Part shown: one piece after another, positions 1-8,426 of the stretch | How the letters are laid out: every line of letters begins with the position of its first letter | Position numbering within the stretch: the stretch's first letter is position 1 | Assembly: GCA_002389265.1 (NCBI GenBank) | Contig: DGOD01000227.1 | Location: forward strand, 1 to 37,667 | Direction: 5' to 3' | DNA: 37,667 nt | Source of the DNA: Gammaproteobacteria bacterium UBA4475 | GTDB lineage: Bacteria; Pseudomonadota; Gammaproteobacteria; Pseudomonadales; Azotimanducaceae | Notes under the pieces: generated by a model | Told to the model about the DNA's origin: nothing | What the model saw: the letters and a program-made list of their open reading frames with translations, nothing else | The model's database searches: none | Translations under genes and position numbers: made by a program

Positions 1-9
1 CGTCATGTT

Positions 10-1875
10 TTAGGCCGACTTTTGCATTTCAGTGATCCAACGGTCGACCCGACGTTCGAGTATTGAAAGAGGTAGCGCTCCGCCGCCGAGTATAGTGTCG
101 TGAAAGGCGCTAAGATCAAAGTTTGCGCCCAAGGCCAGTTCCGCCTTGGCCCGCAGGCTTTGTATTTTCAGCATACCGATTTTGTAGCTCGTGGCCTGGC
201 CCGGCATGATGATGTAGCGCTGTATTTCTGATCGGACGTTCTCCAACGGCTGTGGCGAGTTGGCCATGAAAAAATCGATGGCTTCTTGCTCAGTCCAGCC
301 CTGAGCGTGTAGGCCCGTGTCTACCACCAGGCGGATCGCCCGCCAGATCTCGGAGGTCAGTTGACCAAAGCGCGAATAAGGGTCCATGTAGGTTCCTGGC
401 ATTTCCTTCGCCAGTACTTCAGCGTAAAGCCCCCAACCCTCACTGTAGGCGGTGAATCCGGCGCGGGTGCGAAATAACGGCAGGCCTTGCAGTTCCTGAG
501 CAATGGAAATTTGCATGTGGTGACCCGGAATACCCTCGTGATAAGCGACGACTTCCATCAAGCTTTTCGGCATTGTCGTCATGTCTGATAAGTGGGCATA
601 GTAAACGCCGGGGCGTGAACCATCTGTTGTGCCACGATAGTAGTGTTGTGCGGCACCATCTCGCTCTCGAAATGCCTCGACCCGTTTGACGACTAGGTCA
701 GCCTTCGGCAACAGACCAAAGTAATTAGGTATCTGTAGTTTTAGTGTCTCAATAGCCGCAGTAGCGTCGTCCAGATAGGCCTGGCGGCCGTCATCGGTAT
801 TCGGGTAATAGTTCCAGTCACCGTCGCGCACCGTGTCCAGAAAGCTATCCAGGTCACCCGTGAAGTTCACCTCCTGCATGATCAAGGTCATCTCGCCCCG
901 TAGGCGCGCCACTTCATCCAGGCCGATTTGGTGAATGTCGGCGGCGTTTAGGTCAGTGGTGGTTTGGTTGGCCAGCCGATATTGATAGTAGGCGACGCCA
1001 TCTGGCTGATTGCCAATGCCGGTAGATTGACTGGGTACCTTATCCTGCTCGGCCTCAGCCCAGTTGATGATGCGTTGGTAAGCCGGCTGAAAATCTTCTA
1101 GCAGGGCCAGTCGCGCGTTGGCCAGTAATGCGTCGGCTTGCGGTTGAGTGATTTCTGCTGCGTCAATCAAAGCCGCAATTTCCTGCTTCATATCAGCCCA
1201 GATCGCGCTGTCGGCAACAGGGGCATCGCCTGGCTCATGACTGGTAAAAGGTGCGCCGGTGATAATGGCATTGGATTGTTGGATCACGCCTTGGAGCGCA
1301 AAGCCCGGTGAAGTGACGCCCAGGGCCGATGACCGCTTGGCGTTGTCTAAGGATTCATTCATGCGCAGTGCCACGGCTTTGACACGGGCGATATAGGCCT
1401 GCATGTCCGCCGCGTTATCAACCTTGTGAATATTGATCAAAAAAGTCGGTAGAAAATTTTGCACGCCGTTCATCTGGTCGAAGGTCAGGCCACTATAAAA
1501 AAAGGGTTCGGCCTTGAGCATCTGCTCGTATTGATAGGTCCAGATGTCAAAAGACGTCTGCTCCTCGGCAGTCAGGCTCTCGTAGTCGTACAGGCTGCCG
1601 AGCGCCTCGACTGTTTGTTGCTTCCAGGCGAGACGCTGTTTGAACGCCTCGTAGCTGAAATCACCTAGTTCGTCATTCCGATCCTTGCGGCCCATATAGC
1701 TCAGACTGATGGGTGAAAACTGTAATTCTTCCTCATAGCGGGCGTCGAACCAGTCGTTGATGGGCATCGCTGGCCGGTCAGTAACGTTTGGGCTACAACT
1801 GCTGAGTAGCAGGACCACTGAGAGAAAACCACAAGTAGAAGCATATTTTAAGAAAAGCCGCATATTACCAACCAT
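10..1875 (-). CDS. DUF885 family zinc-peptidase-like lipoprotein
   Basis: The 621-residue product starts with a lipoprotein signal peptide: a hydrophobic stretch ends in LLLSSC, so Cys27 would be lipidated and the protein held on the periplasmic face of a membrane. The rest is full-length DUF885. The hallmark HEGIPGHHMQ, an HExxx-type metal site, lies near residues 445-455, and a downstream SEGWGLYAE motif should supply a further ligand. DUF885 proteins are related to metallopeptidases and probably cleave small peptides; the substrate is unknown. The second Met, at 1863, is an equally good start because MRLFLKYAST gives a classical basic n-region. The gene reads toward the left edge and is followed upstream by the M20 peptidase on the same strand, so both may process exported peptides. 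The family call is firm; the activity is inferred. Confidence 0.9.
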   Translation of the reverse strand: MVGNMRLFLKYASTCGFLSVVLLLSSCSPNVTDRPAMPINDWFDARYEEELQFSPISLSYMGRKDRNDELGDFSYEAFKQRLAWKQQTVEALGSLYDYESLTAEEQTSFDIWTYQYEQMLKAEPFFYSGLTFDQMNGVQNFLPTFLINIHKVDNAADMQAYIARVKAVALRMNESLDNAKRSSALGVTSPGFALQGVIQQSNAIITGAPFTSHEPGDAPVADSAIWADMKQEIAALIDAAEITQPQADALLANARLALLEDFQPAYQRIINWAEAEQDKVPSQSTGIGNQPDGVAYYQYRLANQTTTDLNAADIHQIGLDEVARLRGEMTLIMQEVNFTGDLDSFLDTVRDGDWNYYPNTDDGRQAYLDDATAAIETLKLQIPNYFGLLPKADLVVKRVEAFRERDGAAQHYYRGTTDGSRPGVYYAHLSDMTTMPKSLMEVVAYHEGIPGHHMQISIAQELQGLPLFRTRAGFTAYSEGWGLYAEVLAKEMPGTYMDPYSRFGQLTSEIWRAIRLVVDTGLHAQGWTEQEAIDFFMANSPQPLENVRSEIQRYIIMPGQATSYKIGMLKIQSLRAKAELALGANFDLSAFHDTILGGGALPLSILERRVDRWITEMQKSA

Positions 1876-1986
1876 AATGAAATGAATTTATCGTGCCTGA
1901 GAGAAATGATGCACAGTTGTGCTGTTTGCCATGGGATTGAGTCTGTCCCGACAGGGCTGTCGTCAGCGCGAGCCGACTAATCACCC

Positions 1987-2095
1987 ATCGAGCTTTTGTC
2001 TATTGAGCTTTTGTCTATTGAGTTTTTGTCTATTGGGCTTTTTGTCCATTAAGCTTTCTGTCCAGTGAACTTTCTGTTTATTCAGTATCCTGTGC
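1987..2095. repeat. Decaying 15/16-bp tandem repeat downstream of the M20 gene
   Basis: Seven consecutive units start at 1987, 2002, 2017, 2032, 2048, 2064 and 2080. The first three are 15 bp, close to ATTGAGCTTTTGTCT, with one or two differences. The next units grow to 16 bp and diverge step by step until the last runs into the final codons and stop of the M20 gene. The gradient suggests the array grew by slippage from the 3' end of that gene into the intergenic space. No palindromy strong enough for a terminator was seen. Confidence 0.8.
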
Positions 2096-3508
2096 TGGCC
2101 AGCCCGCATACAGCTTAACGAGTTGCTCTAGAAATTTGCGGCTGTCATACAAAGATTTTACCAGCACCTTCTCGTTCAAACCGTGGGCGTTAACTTCATT
2201 CGGCTGGGTGAACAGGCCGCTGACGCCATAGGTTGGAATACCCGCTGGTGTGAGAAAACGACCATCCGTACCGCCCGCGATCATACTGGGTATAACGGGA
2301 ACGCCAGGCCACATTTGTTCTGTCAAAGCCTCAATGGGGCCCAAAATATCAGCTGTCAGCGCCGGTGGCGGTGAGGTTTTTTCAGGCGGAGCCGCAAAGG
2401 TGATAACCACGCCAGCATCGTTCACCACCTGCTCGAGTGCCAGGCGAATCTCCTCGGGTGTGTTGCCAGGGAATATTCTGCAGTTGACGTTCGCACTCGC
2501 CCGTTGTGGTAGCGCATTCTTGGCGTGGCCGGCAGTCACCAGGGTTGTCACGCAGGTAGTATGCAGTATGGAATTGTAGCTTGGTATTTTCGTCATTCGC
2601 GCCAGAGCTTCGGAGTTGGGCGGCGTGGTCAGAATTTCGATCATGTCTGTGGCTACCTGCGGCTCGGCGGTGAGCTTGGCCATCCGCGCAAAGAAGCCGC
2701 GAGTCGTGCTGTTGAATTCGATCGGAAAGGCGTGCTGTGAAACCCGTTCAAGTGCTGCGGCTAATTGGTAAATCGCATTGTCGGCGCGGGGTCTGGAGGA
2801 ATGACCGCCGGGGTTGCGCACTTCGAACTGATAATCTTGATAGAGCTTTTCGCCCGCTTGTATGCCGTTGTACAAGGGCTTGCCGGCGCTGTCGAGTCGG
2901 CCGCCACCACCCTCGTTAAGCGCGAAGCTGGCGTCGATCAGTTCTCGATGATGCTGTATCAGATAGCTGGCGCCATTAAATGTGTTCGGTGTTTCTTCAC
3001 CACAAGTTAATGCCAGCTTGACGTTGCGACTCAAAGGGAATTTCGACTCGCTCAGGCCTTTCATGACGTCAACAAAAATGGCTGCCATGGATTTATCATC
3101 AGCGGTGCCGCGGCCGAAGAAATAGCCGTCTTCCTCGATAAGGGTGAAGGGGTCTCGCTCCCAATCAGCCCGATTGGCTTCCACTACATCAATATGGGCG
3201 AGCAGCAGAATGGACTCGTTATCCGGCGAGCTGCCATGCAAGATTGCCACCAGATTGCCCTGTTCCGGCCATTCTGGGGCAACAATAATGTGGATGTCAG
3301 CATCTTCGATGCCTGATGCCCTGAGCTGATCCGCCATAGCATGGGCGGCGACAGTACAACTGCCCCCTGACAGGGTGGTATTAATTTCAACCAACTCTTT
3401 ATAGACCGCTCGAAAGGCCAGATCGTCGGCCGAGGGTGGCGCCGCCCTGAGGCTGGTAGAAATGAGCAGGCCCAGAGATATCAGGAGAATTATCATTAGT
3501 TTATACAC
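2078..3508 (-). CDS. Exported M20-family metallopeptidase
   Basis: This is an M20/M28-clan zinc carboxypeptidase or dipeptidase. The usual two-metal site is visible: AHIDVV (His105 and Asp107), GRGTADDK (bridging Asp137/138), the CGEETPN pair of glutamates that holds the catalytic base, and a late NAHGLNE histidine. An N-terminal hydrophobic segment ending near LRAAPP looks like a Sec signal peptide, so the enzyme is probably periplasmic. I chose the GTG at 3508, which gives MYKLMIILL with a lysine before the hydrophobic core and a GGAAA 7 nt upstream. The ATG at 3496 and a longer frame from 3577 are alternatives, but neither has a clear ribosome site. The gene is divergent from the GMC oxidoreductase. 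The substrate cannot be read from sequence. Confidence 0.88.
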   Translation of the reverse strand: MYKLMIILLISLGLLISTSLRAAPPSADDLAFRAVYKELVEINTTLSGGSCTVAAHAMADQLRASGIEDADIHIIVAPEWPEQGNLVAILHGSSPDNESILLLAHIDVVEANRADWERDPFTLIEEDGYFFGRGTADDKSMAAIFVDVMKGLSESKFPLSRNVKLALTCGEETPNTFNGASYLIQHHRELIDASFALNEGGGGRLDSAGKPLYNGIQAGEKLYQDYQFEVRNPGGHSSRPRADNAIYQLAAALERVSQHAFPIEFNSTTRGFFARMAKLTAEPQVATDMIEILTTPPNSEALARMTKIPSYNSILHTTCVTTLVTAGHAKNALPQRASANVNCRIFPGNTPEEIRLALEQVVNDAGVVITFAAPPEKTSPPPALTADILGPIEALTEQMWPGVPVIPSMIAGGTDGRFLTPAGIPTYGVSGLFTQPNEVNAHGLNEKVLVKSLYDSRKFLEQLVKLYAGWPAQDTE

Positions 3509-3638
3509 GGGTCTGTTTCCAGTTGTGAGCAAAGGGCGCAGCCGCCTTGCACCCCAGTCTGAATGCCGCCGTGGCATGGCCGGGGTTCGTCGCGATGCTC
3601 AACATAACCCGCCGGGGGTAAGATACGCAACATTGCAG

Positions 3639-3644
3639 TATACT
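3639..3644 (+). promoter_or_regulatory. Possible -10 element of the GMC oxidoreductase gene
   Basis: TATACT matches the sigma-70 -10 consensus at five of six positions and lies about 30 bp before the proposed GTG start, in the divergent M20/GMC spacer. No convincing -35 hexamer sits 16-18 bp upstream, so this is only a candidate. Confidence 0.3.
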
Positions 3645-3673
3645 TTGGCGAAATTTCCCAAAGGTTGATCCCA

Positions 3674-5308
3674 GTGAAACAAGCAGACTATATTATTGTC
3701 GGGGCGGGCAGTGCCGGTTGTGTGCTCGCCAACCGTCTTACTGAAGATGACACTCGTTCAGTCCTGTTGCTGGAAGCGGGTGGCCGCGACAACAATACCT
3801 TTATCCATATGCCTGCGGGTTTTGCCCAACTGGTCCCCGAGGCGAATGATCACAATTACGGATTTGAAACGGAAGTCGAGCCAAATCTGAATAACCGCAA
3901 TCTATACTGGCCTCGCGGTCGAGGTTGGGGTGGATCGTCTGCCATTAATGCGATGGTGTACATTCGAGGTAATGCCTGGGACTACGATCACTGGAGCCAG
4001 CTGGGTAATACCAGCTGGTCTTATGAGAGTGTCCTGCCCTATTTTAAACGTGCCGAGAATTTCTCTGGTGAGGGTGACCAGCAATATCATGGTCATGGGG
4101 GCCCTTTGCACGTCAAAAAGTCTGACCGTACCGATGACATATTGCTGGATAAATTTGTGGAAGGTGGTGCCCAGGCAGGATTTCCCCTCACCGAGGACTT
4201 CAATGGTCGGCAGCAGGAAGGTTTCTCCCGCTATGAACATACGATCAAAGGTTCAAAGCGAAACAGTGCGGCGAGTGCCTATTTACATCCTGTCCTTGAT
4301 CGACCGAACCTGGAGACTCAGGAGAATGTTACCGTCGATCGTGTCATTTTTGAGGGCAAAAAAGCTGTTGGCATCGAATATCTGGTGGCGGGAGAAAAAC
4401 GGGTGGCCAGAGCCAACAAGGAAGTCATTCTTTCGGCTGGCGCGCTGAACTCGCCCCAGATTCTGCTGCGTAGCGGCGTGGGTGCGCCCGGTGAAATTAC
4501 GCCCCACGGTATAGCGATGGTGCATGACTTGCCGGGTGTGGGACAAAACCTGCAGGATCATCTGGGTGTTGTCAGTCAGTTTGCCTGTACCCAGCCAATT
4601 ACATTACATCGTTCAGCGGTGTGGTGGCGCACCGCGCTTGCTGGGATTAAGTATCTGCTGTGGGGCACAGGAGATGCATCCTACCCACCTACCGCCGGTG
4701 GCGCCTTTATTAAGTCGCACCCCGATAAGGCCTTGCCGGATATGCAGTTGCATTATGTGTCTGCAGCGATGGCCGATACGCATGGGCGAGCAGGTATCAC
4801 TCCAGAGCATGGGTTTTCGAGCATCGTCTATGGTTGTCGGCCTGAGAGTCGGGGCTATTTGACTTTAAAGAGTGCTGATCCAGCGGACGCGCCGGCACTG
4901 CACCCGAACTACTTGTCGGCGGCACAGGATATCGTCGATCTGCGCAATGGTTTTCGAGAGACTCGACGAGTCTTTATGCAAAAGGCCTTTGATGATTATC
5001 GAGGCCGGCAGCTCAAGCCAGGTCCAGAAGTTGATATTGATGACGATGCTCAATTAGACGAGTGGATCAAGGCAACGGCGGAGACCCTCTACCATCCCGT
5101 TGGTACCTGCAAGATGGGCAGTGATGCCATGGCAGTAACTAACGAGCATGGTCAGGTGCATGGTCTGGAGGGCTTGCGTGTGGTTGATGCGTCATTGATG
5201 CCGACGCTGATTGGCGGCAATACCAATGCGCCGGTCATTATGATGGCGGAAAAAATCTCTGACCATATTCTGGGACGAGGTTTTCTAGTGGCACAAAACC
5301 CGCAATAA
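3674..5308 (+). CDS. GMC family FAD-dependent oxidoreductase (choline dehydrogenase-like)
   Basis: The 544-residue protein begins with the FAD-binding motif VGAGSAGCVLANRL. It contains the GMC signatures RGRGWGGSSAINAMVYIRG (near residues 80-100) and GALNSPQILLRSG. It ends with the catalytic region HPVGTCKMG and a GGNTNAPVIMMAEK tail that closes the flavin site. Members oxidise alcohols such as choline, aliphatic or polyethylene-glycol alcohols, or sterols, to the carbonyl. No signal peptide is present, so it is probably cytoplasmic. I chose the GTG at 3674 because AAAGG ends 9 nt before it; the TTG at 3665 directly abuts that ribosome site. No betaine-aldehyde dehydrogenase or betI lies nearby, so choline is not favoured as substrate. 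Confidence 0.92.
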   Translation: MKQADYIIVGAGSAGCVLANRLTEDDTRSVLLLEAGGRDNNTFIHMPAGFAQLVPEANDHNYGFETEVEPNLNNRNLYWPRGRGWGGSSAINAMVYIRGNAWDYDHWSQLGNTSWSYESVLPYFKRAENFSGEGDQQYHGHGGPLHVKKSDRTDDILLDKFVEGGAQAGFPLTEDFNGRQQEGFSRYEHTIKGSKRNSAASAYLHPVLDRPNLETQENVTVDRVIFEGKKAVGIEYLVAGEKRVARANKEVILSAGALNSPQILLRSGVGAPGEITPHGIAMVHDLPGVGQNLQDHLGVVSQFACTQPITLHRSAVWWRTALAGIKYLLWGTGDASYPPTAGGAFIKSHPDKALPDMQLHYVSAAMADTHGRAGITPEHGFSSIVYGCRPESRGYLTLKSADPADAPALHPNYLSAAQDIVDLRNGFRETRRVFMQKAFDDYRGRQLKPGPEVDIDDDAQLDEWIKATAETLYHPVGTCKMGSDAMAVTNEHGQVHGLEGLRVVDASLMPTLIGGNTNAPVIMMAEKISDHILGRGFLVAQNPQ

Positions 5309-5350
5309 AGCCGCATGGGTCTTAAAGTCAGGGTTGAAGAGTATTGATGT

Positions 5351-5379
5351 GCGCCGGTGGTATTGAATCCACCGAGCGC
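5351..5379. terminator. Hairpin between convergent GMC and SDR genes
   Basis: GCGCCGGTGG pairs with CCACCG-A-GCGC across an 8-nt loop, giving a ten-pair stem with one bulged base. It lies in the 81-bp gap between two genes that converge, a usual place for a bidirectional terminator. No U-tract follows on either strand, so intrinsic termination would be weak. Confidence 0.45.
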
Positions 5380-5389
5380 TCAAGGGGCC

Positions 5390-6112
5390 TTAGAAATTTT
5401 CTTTGAAGGTCCGCAAGTCTAATTCATGACTCCAGGCCGTTTTGGGCTGTTGGTAAAGATACATATAGGCTTGGGCAATACCGTGCAGACTCACCAGACC
5501 GTCTTCACCGGCGCGCTCAGCGAATCGCGGCACACCCTTGATGATTTTTTCGCCGGCAATGCCACCATCAATCACTACATGGGCAACATGAATACCCTGG
5601 GGCTGAAATTCCCTCGCCAGACTTTGGGCCATGGCGCGCAACCCGGCTTTCGCAGCGGTGAACGGGGCAAATCGAGGTTTGCCGCGCATCGACGCGCTGG
5701 CGCCGGTAAACAGCAAAGTACCCGCCTGGCGATCTTGCATGACTTTAAGGGTTTCTCGAGCAAACAAAAAACCACCGAGAGTACAGACCCGCCAGCATTT
5801 CTCGAAAAACTCAGCTTCCATGGTGAGGAAATCGCCGTTGAAGTTGTTGCCGGCGTTGTAAACCGCAAGGTCAACGGGACCGATAGCCTCGGCCTGGCGG
5901 ACCAGATCGATCACCTCGGCCTCTACCGTGGCGTCGCAGACTATCGCGGTGGCCTGGCCACCGTTTGCTTTAACCTGGCTGACCACGGCATCGAGTTTGG
6001 TTTGTGTGCGGCCGGCAGCGATAACGTGTAAGCCCTGTTTGGCGGCATAGTCGCAGAGGTAGCCGCCGACGCCTTCAAAGGGTCCGACGCCAATAATAAT
6101 GGCTGTTTTCAT
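5390..6112 (-). CDS. Short-chain dehydrogenase/reductase family protein lacking the catalytic Tyr
   Basis: This 240-residue Rossmann protein has an N-terminal beta strand with a modified dinucleotide loop (IIGVGPFEGVGGYL, residues 6-19), an NAG motif at 87-89, and a serine region GASAS near 138-141. The expected YxxxK active site reads FTAAK (151-155): the lysine is kept but the proton-donating tyrosine is Phe. The C-terminal part contains HVAHVVIDGGI. Homologues with the same Phe are familiar to me and are annotated as SDRs, but their reaction is unclear. The start at 6112 is supported by AGAGG 8 nt upstream. It lies 119 bp downstream of the PhyH gene on the same strand, possibly cotranscribed. 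It may bind NAD(P) without standard reductase chemistry. Confidence 0.85.
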   Translation of the reverse strand: MKTAIIIGVGPFEGVGGYLCDYAAKQGLHVIAAGRTQTKLDAVVSQVKANGGQATAIVCDATVEAEVIDLVRQAEAIGPVDLAVYNAGNNFNGDFLTMEAEFFEKCWRVCTLGGFLFARETLKVMQDRQAGTLLFTGASASMRGKPRFAPFTAAKAGLRAMAQSLAREFQPQGIHVAHVVIDGGIAGEKIIKGVPRFAERAGEDGLVSLHGIAQAYMYLYQQPKTAWSHELDLRTFKENF

Positions 6113-6231
6113 GGAATGTGCCTCTCGATGTTATGGCTAAGTGGAGATGTTGATGAATTCCTTCATTGGATGTGACGCGTGCAAGCCCACCATGGACCAG
6201 CCCAGATGAACATCGCCGCTGATCGATATTC

Positions 6232-7392
6232 TTAGATCGATAAATCCTTCAAGTTGTAGTCGCGAATGACTTGTTCGAACATGGCGTTGCTATACCGGTA
6301 CTCGTCTTCCAGGCCAATAAAAGGCTGATACTGATAACGTCTCTCTGCTGGGTAATGTTGGGCGCGAGCATCTATGGCAACCGCGATCACGCTGGATCGC
6401 TGAAAAATACGCTGCTCGTCGTAGACCTCACTGGACTTCTGGGTCAGCGCGCCGCGGGCGCCGAGCACCGATCGCCGTCGATGAAAGCCAAATGTCATAG
6501 AGACTCGAATATCTGCAGAGGTGTTGGCAAAGGACCCGTGGAGCATTTGTCGGTTAACAATGGTGACGTCGCCGGCCTTGCAGGTCAGCGGCACAGCGCC
6601 GGGTAACTGGTCAGATCCGTGATGCTCGGCGACTAAAGCCTTGATATCGACTCGGCCCAACTTATGGGTGCCTGGCATCACCCACAGACAGTTGGCGATG
6701 GTGCTGGGGTACAGCTGCACCTGGAAGTTGAAGCCGTGGATGCCTTCATCCCAGTTTGGCGAATCCCAATGGGTGACGCCATCTTGATGCCAGGAAACCG
6801 AACCCCCAAGGCCGGGCAGCTTGACGAAGGTGGCATCATTGTAAGGAACGAAATCCGCGCCATTAATGCCCTCGGCAATGGTGAGCAAGTCGGGATGACC
6901 ATACAAGCGCAATCCCGACGGCATGGTTTGGCACATACCCCCCATGATATGCACCACTTCTTTGGGTGCATCGGCGGCGGCGCTCGGTTCACGCATGCGG
7001 GTTGGGTGGCGGCCGCCCAGTAAGTCGGTCCCGCCCCAAGGATCTGATAGTGGTTTAACGAAGGAGTAGGGATTCTGTTTGAACTCGGTGCCAAACGCCG
7101 GCCGGCCTTGGTTGTCAAACTGCGCGCCACGGCCAGTGGGTGCATGGTCAAGCAAAAAGTCGATGTCGGCGCGCAGGGCAGCAAGCTCATCATCAGCAAT
7201 CACGTTGTCGAAAACATAGAAGCCGTGCTGCCAATAGGCCGCCAGTATATCGGGATGCAGCTTACCGTGTGCGTCCAGTAACAAGGGCCCGCGATTGCCG
7301 ATTCTGTCGCGTAGCGCTTCGCCCTGGCGCTGATACGCTGCCATGGCAGCGTTATATTCCAGCGTCGTGAATGTGCTTTCGGTCTCGGTCAT
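6232..7392 (-). CDS. PhyH-family Fe(II)/2-oxoglutarate dioxygenase
   Basis: This 386-residue protein has the double-stranded beta-helix signature of phytanoyl-CoA dioxygenases. WHQDG supplies His202 and Asp204, His285 lies in QMLHGS, and Arg296 (SADIRVSMT) probably binds the 2-oxoglutarate carboxylate. These proteins hydroxylate an unactivated carbon using oxygen and 2-oxoglutarate; the substrate is not evident. The start is the ATG at 7392, preceded by GGGAG at 5-nt spacing. A frame extending 39 codons upstream to 7509 has no such site and covers the promoter region. The gene is divergent from a myo-inositol-oxygenase-type gene, with an inverted repeat between them, which suggests joint control and linked steps. 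Confidence 0.9.
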   Translation of the reverse strand: MTETESTFTTLEYNAAMAAYQRQGEALRDRIGNRGPLLLDAHGKLHPDILAAYWQHGFYVFDNVIADDELAALRADIDFLLDHAPTGRGAQFDNQGRPAFGTEFKQNPYSFVKPLSDPWGGTDLLGGRHPTRMREPSAAADAPKEVVHIMGGMCQTMPSGLRLYGHPDLLTIAEGINGADFVPYNDATFVKLPGLGGSVSWHQDGVTHWDSPNWDEGIHGFNFQVQLYPSTIANCLWVMPGTHKLGRVDIKALVAEHHGSDQLPGAVPLTCKAGDVTIVNRQMLHGSFANTSADIRVSMTFGFHRRRSVLGARGALTQKSSEVYDEQRIFQRSSVIAVAIDARAQHYPAERRYQYQPFIGLEDEYRYSNAMFEQVIRDYNLKDLSI

Positions 7393-7512
7393 CGGGACTC
7401 CCAGATGTTGAGTGAAGACTCGAGTGTACTGTGGATGGACTGAGAGTCTAGGGTAAAATTTAATAAAAGTCGGTAAAAGTTGTCTGTGGAATCCGTGTTT
7501 AATGGCCAATCA

Positions 7513-7542
7513 TTGACCTCGGGATTTATAGGTGGTTAATTC
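7513..7542 (+). promoter_or_regulatory. Candidate promoter of the MIOX-type gene
   Basis: TTGACC at 7513 is a good -35 hexamer. At 17-18 bp spacing lies TTAATT/TAATTC, which is only a weak -10 match. The proposed -10 is inside an inverted repeat. It lies 29 bp before the start codon. Confidence 0.3.
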
Positions 7543-7551
7543 TGCTTAACC
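7534..7551. promoter_or_regulatory. Inverted repeat, possible operator between PhyH and MIOX genes
   Basis: GGTTAA-TTCTGC-TTAACC is a perfect 6-bp inverted repeat with a 6-bp spacer. It overlaps the candidate -10 region of the MIOX gene, in the divergent spacer. Its size and symmetry fit a dimeric repressor site. No obvious regulator gene is next to it. Confidence 0.4.
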
Positions 7552-7570
7552 GCAAACAGGCAAGCGCGAA

Positions 7571-8368
7571 ATGACCGGCACCCAAGACGAAGATCAGTTC
7601 AGAGATTACAGTAGCCGTGAATCGATTCATGGCACTGATCCTGTTGCCGAGTTTTACCGGCTGAACCACAAATACCAGACCCTGGCATTTGCACGCGCGA
7701 AGATCGAACAATATGGCGCCTTGAATCTGGCTCGTATGGGGATTTGGCAGGCTTGTGAGCTGCTCAATACCCTCGTCGATGATAGCGATCCCGATACGAG
7801 CCTGTCGCAAATTCAGCATCTGTTGCAGACCGCCGAGGCTATTCGTCAGGCGGGTCATCCACGCTGGTTTCAACTCACCGGTTTGATTCACGATCTGGGC
7901 AAAATACTGTGTTTGCATGGCGAGCCTCAATGGGCGGTCGTGGGCGATACCTTTCCGCTGGGTTGTGAATTTTCGGCCGACATCGTGTATGCCGATTTTT
8001 TTGCGGCGAACCCGGATCAGATGAATCCCGATTATCAAGGCCAGCTCGGCATCTATGCCCCTGAATGTGGTTTAGACAAGGTGACAATGTCCTTCGGTCA
8101 CGATGAATATCTTTACCGGGTCACTCGCGCTTACCTGCCCCTAGAAGCTCAATATATTATCCGCTACCACAGTTTCTACAGCGCTCATTCCGCTGGCGCC
8201 TATGATTACCTAATGAATGATCAAGACCGCGAGCTATTTCAATGGGTCAAACTGTTTCAGCCCTTTGACCTTTACTCCAAGGGGCATGCGCCGCCAGATA
8301 TCGAGCAGCTGCAAGGCTATTACCAAACGCTGATAGCCGAGTTCTTTCCGGCCACGATTCAATGGTAG
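7571..8368 (+). CDS. Myo-inositol oxygenase-type diiron oxygenase
   Basis: At 265 residues this is a full-length member of the myo-inositol oxygenase (MIOX) family, which opens the inositol ring with oxygen to give D-glucuronate using a mixed-valent diiron centre. All six expected iron ligands of the HD fold can be placed: His83 (QHLLQTAE), His107-Asp108 (LIHDLGK), His177 (GHDEYLY), His200 (RYHSFY) and Asp233 (FDLYSK). Substrate-side motifs known from the mammalian enzyme are also present: FRDY at residues 10-13, [22 protein letters not shown] and Lys111. The resemblance to animal MIOX runs end to end, unlike short bacterial HD oxygenases such as PhnZ. No inositol transporter or uronate gene is nearby, so a relative of inositol could be the substrate. 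The ribosome site is weak. Confidence 0.92.
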   Translation: MTGTQDEDQFRDYSSRESIHGTDPVAEFYRLNHKYQTLAFARAKIEQYGALNLARMGIWQACELLNTLVDDSDPDTSLSQIQHLLQTAEAIRQAGHPRWFQLTGLIHDLGKILCLHGEPQWAVVGDTFPLGCEFSADIVYADFFAANPDQMNPDYQGQLGIYAPECGLDKVTMSFGHDEYLYRVTRAYLPLEAQYIIRYHSFYSAHSAGAYDYLMNDQDRELFQWVKLFQPFDLYSKGHAPPDIEQLQGYYQTLIAEFFPATIQW

Positions 8369-8426
8369 CAGCCAGGGTAGACCAGCTCGTCGAACTAAAT
8401 AATTTATGCCTAAGAGGAATGATCCA

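Noticed and set aside
1459..1668. 69-codon plus-strand frame inside the DUF885 gene
   Set aside because: It is antisense to a well-conserved coding region and has no motif or ribosome site.
6664..7023. 119-codon plus-strand frame opposite the PhyH gene
   Set aside because: It is a shadow of the conserved dioxygenase core on the other strand.
7571..8368. PhnZ-type phosphonate oxygenase
   Set aside because: The protein is about 265 residues and follows MIOX end to end, including substrate-binding motifs; no phosphonate genes are near.
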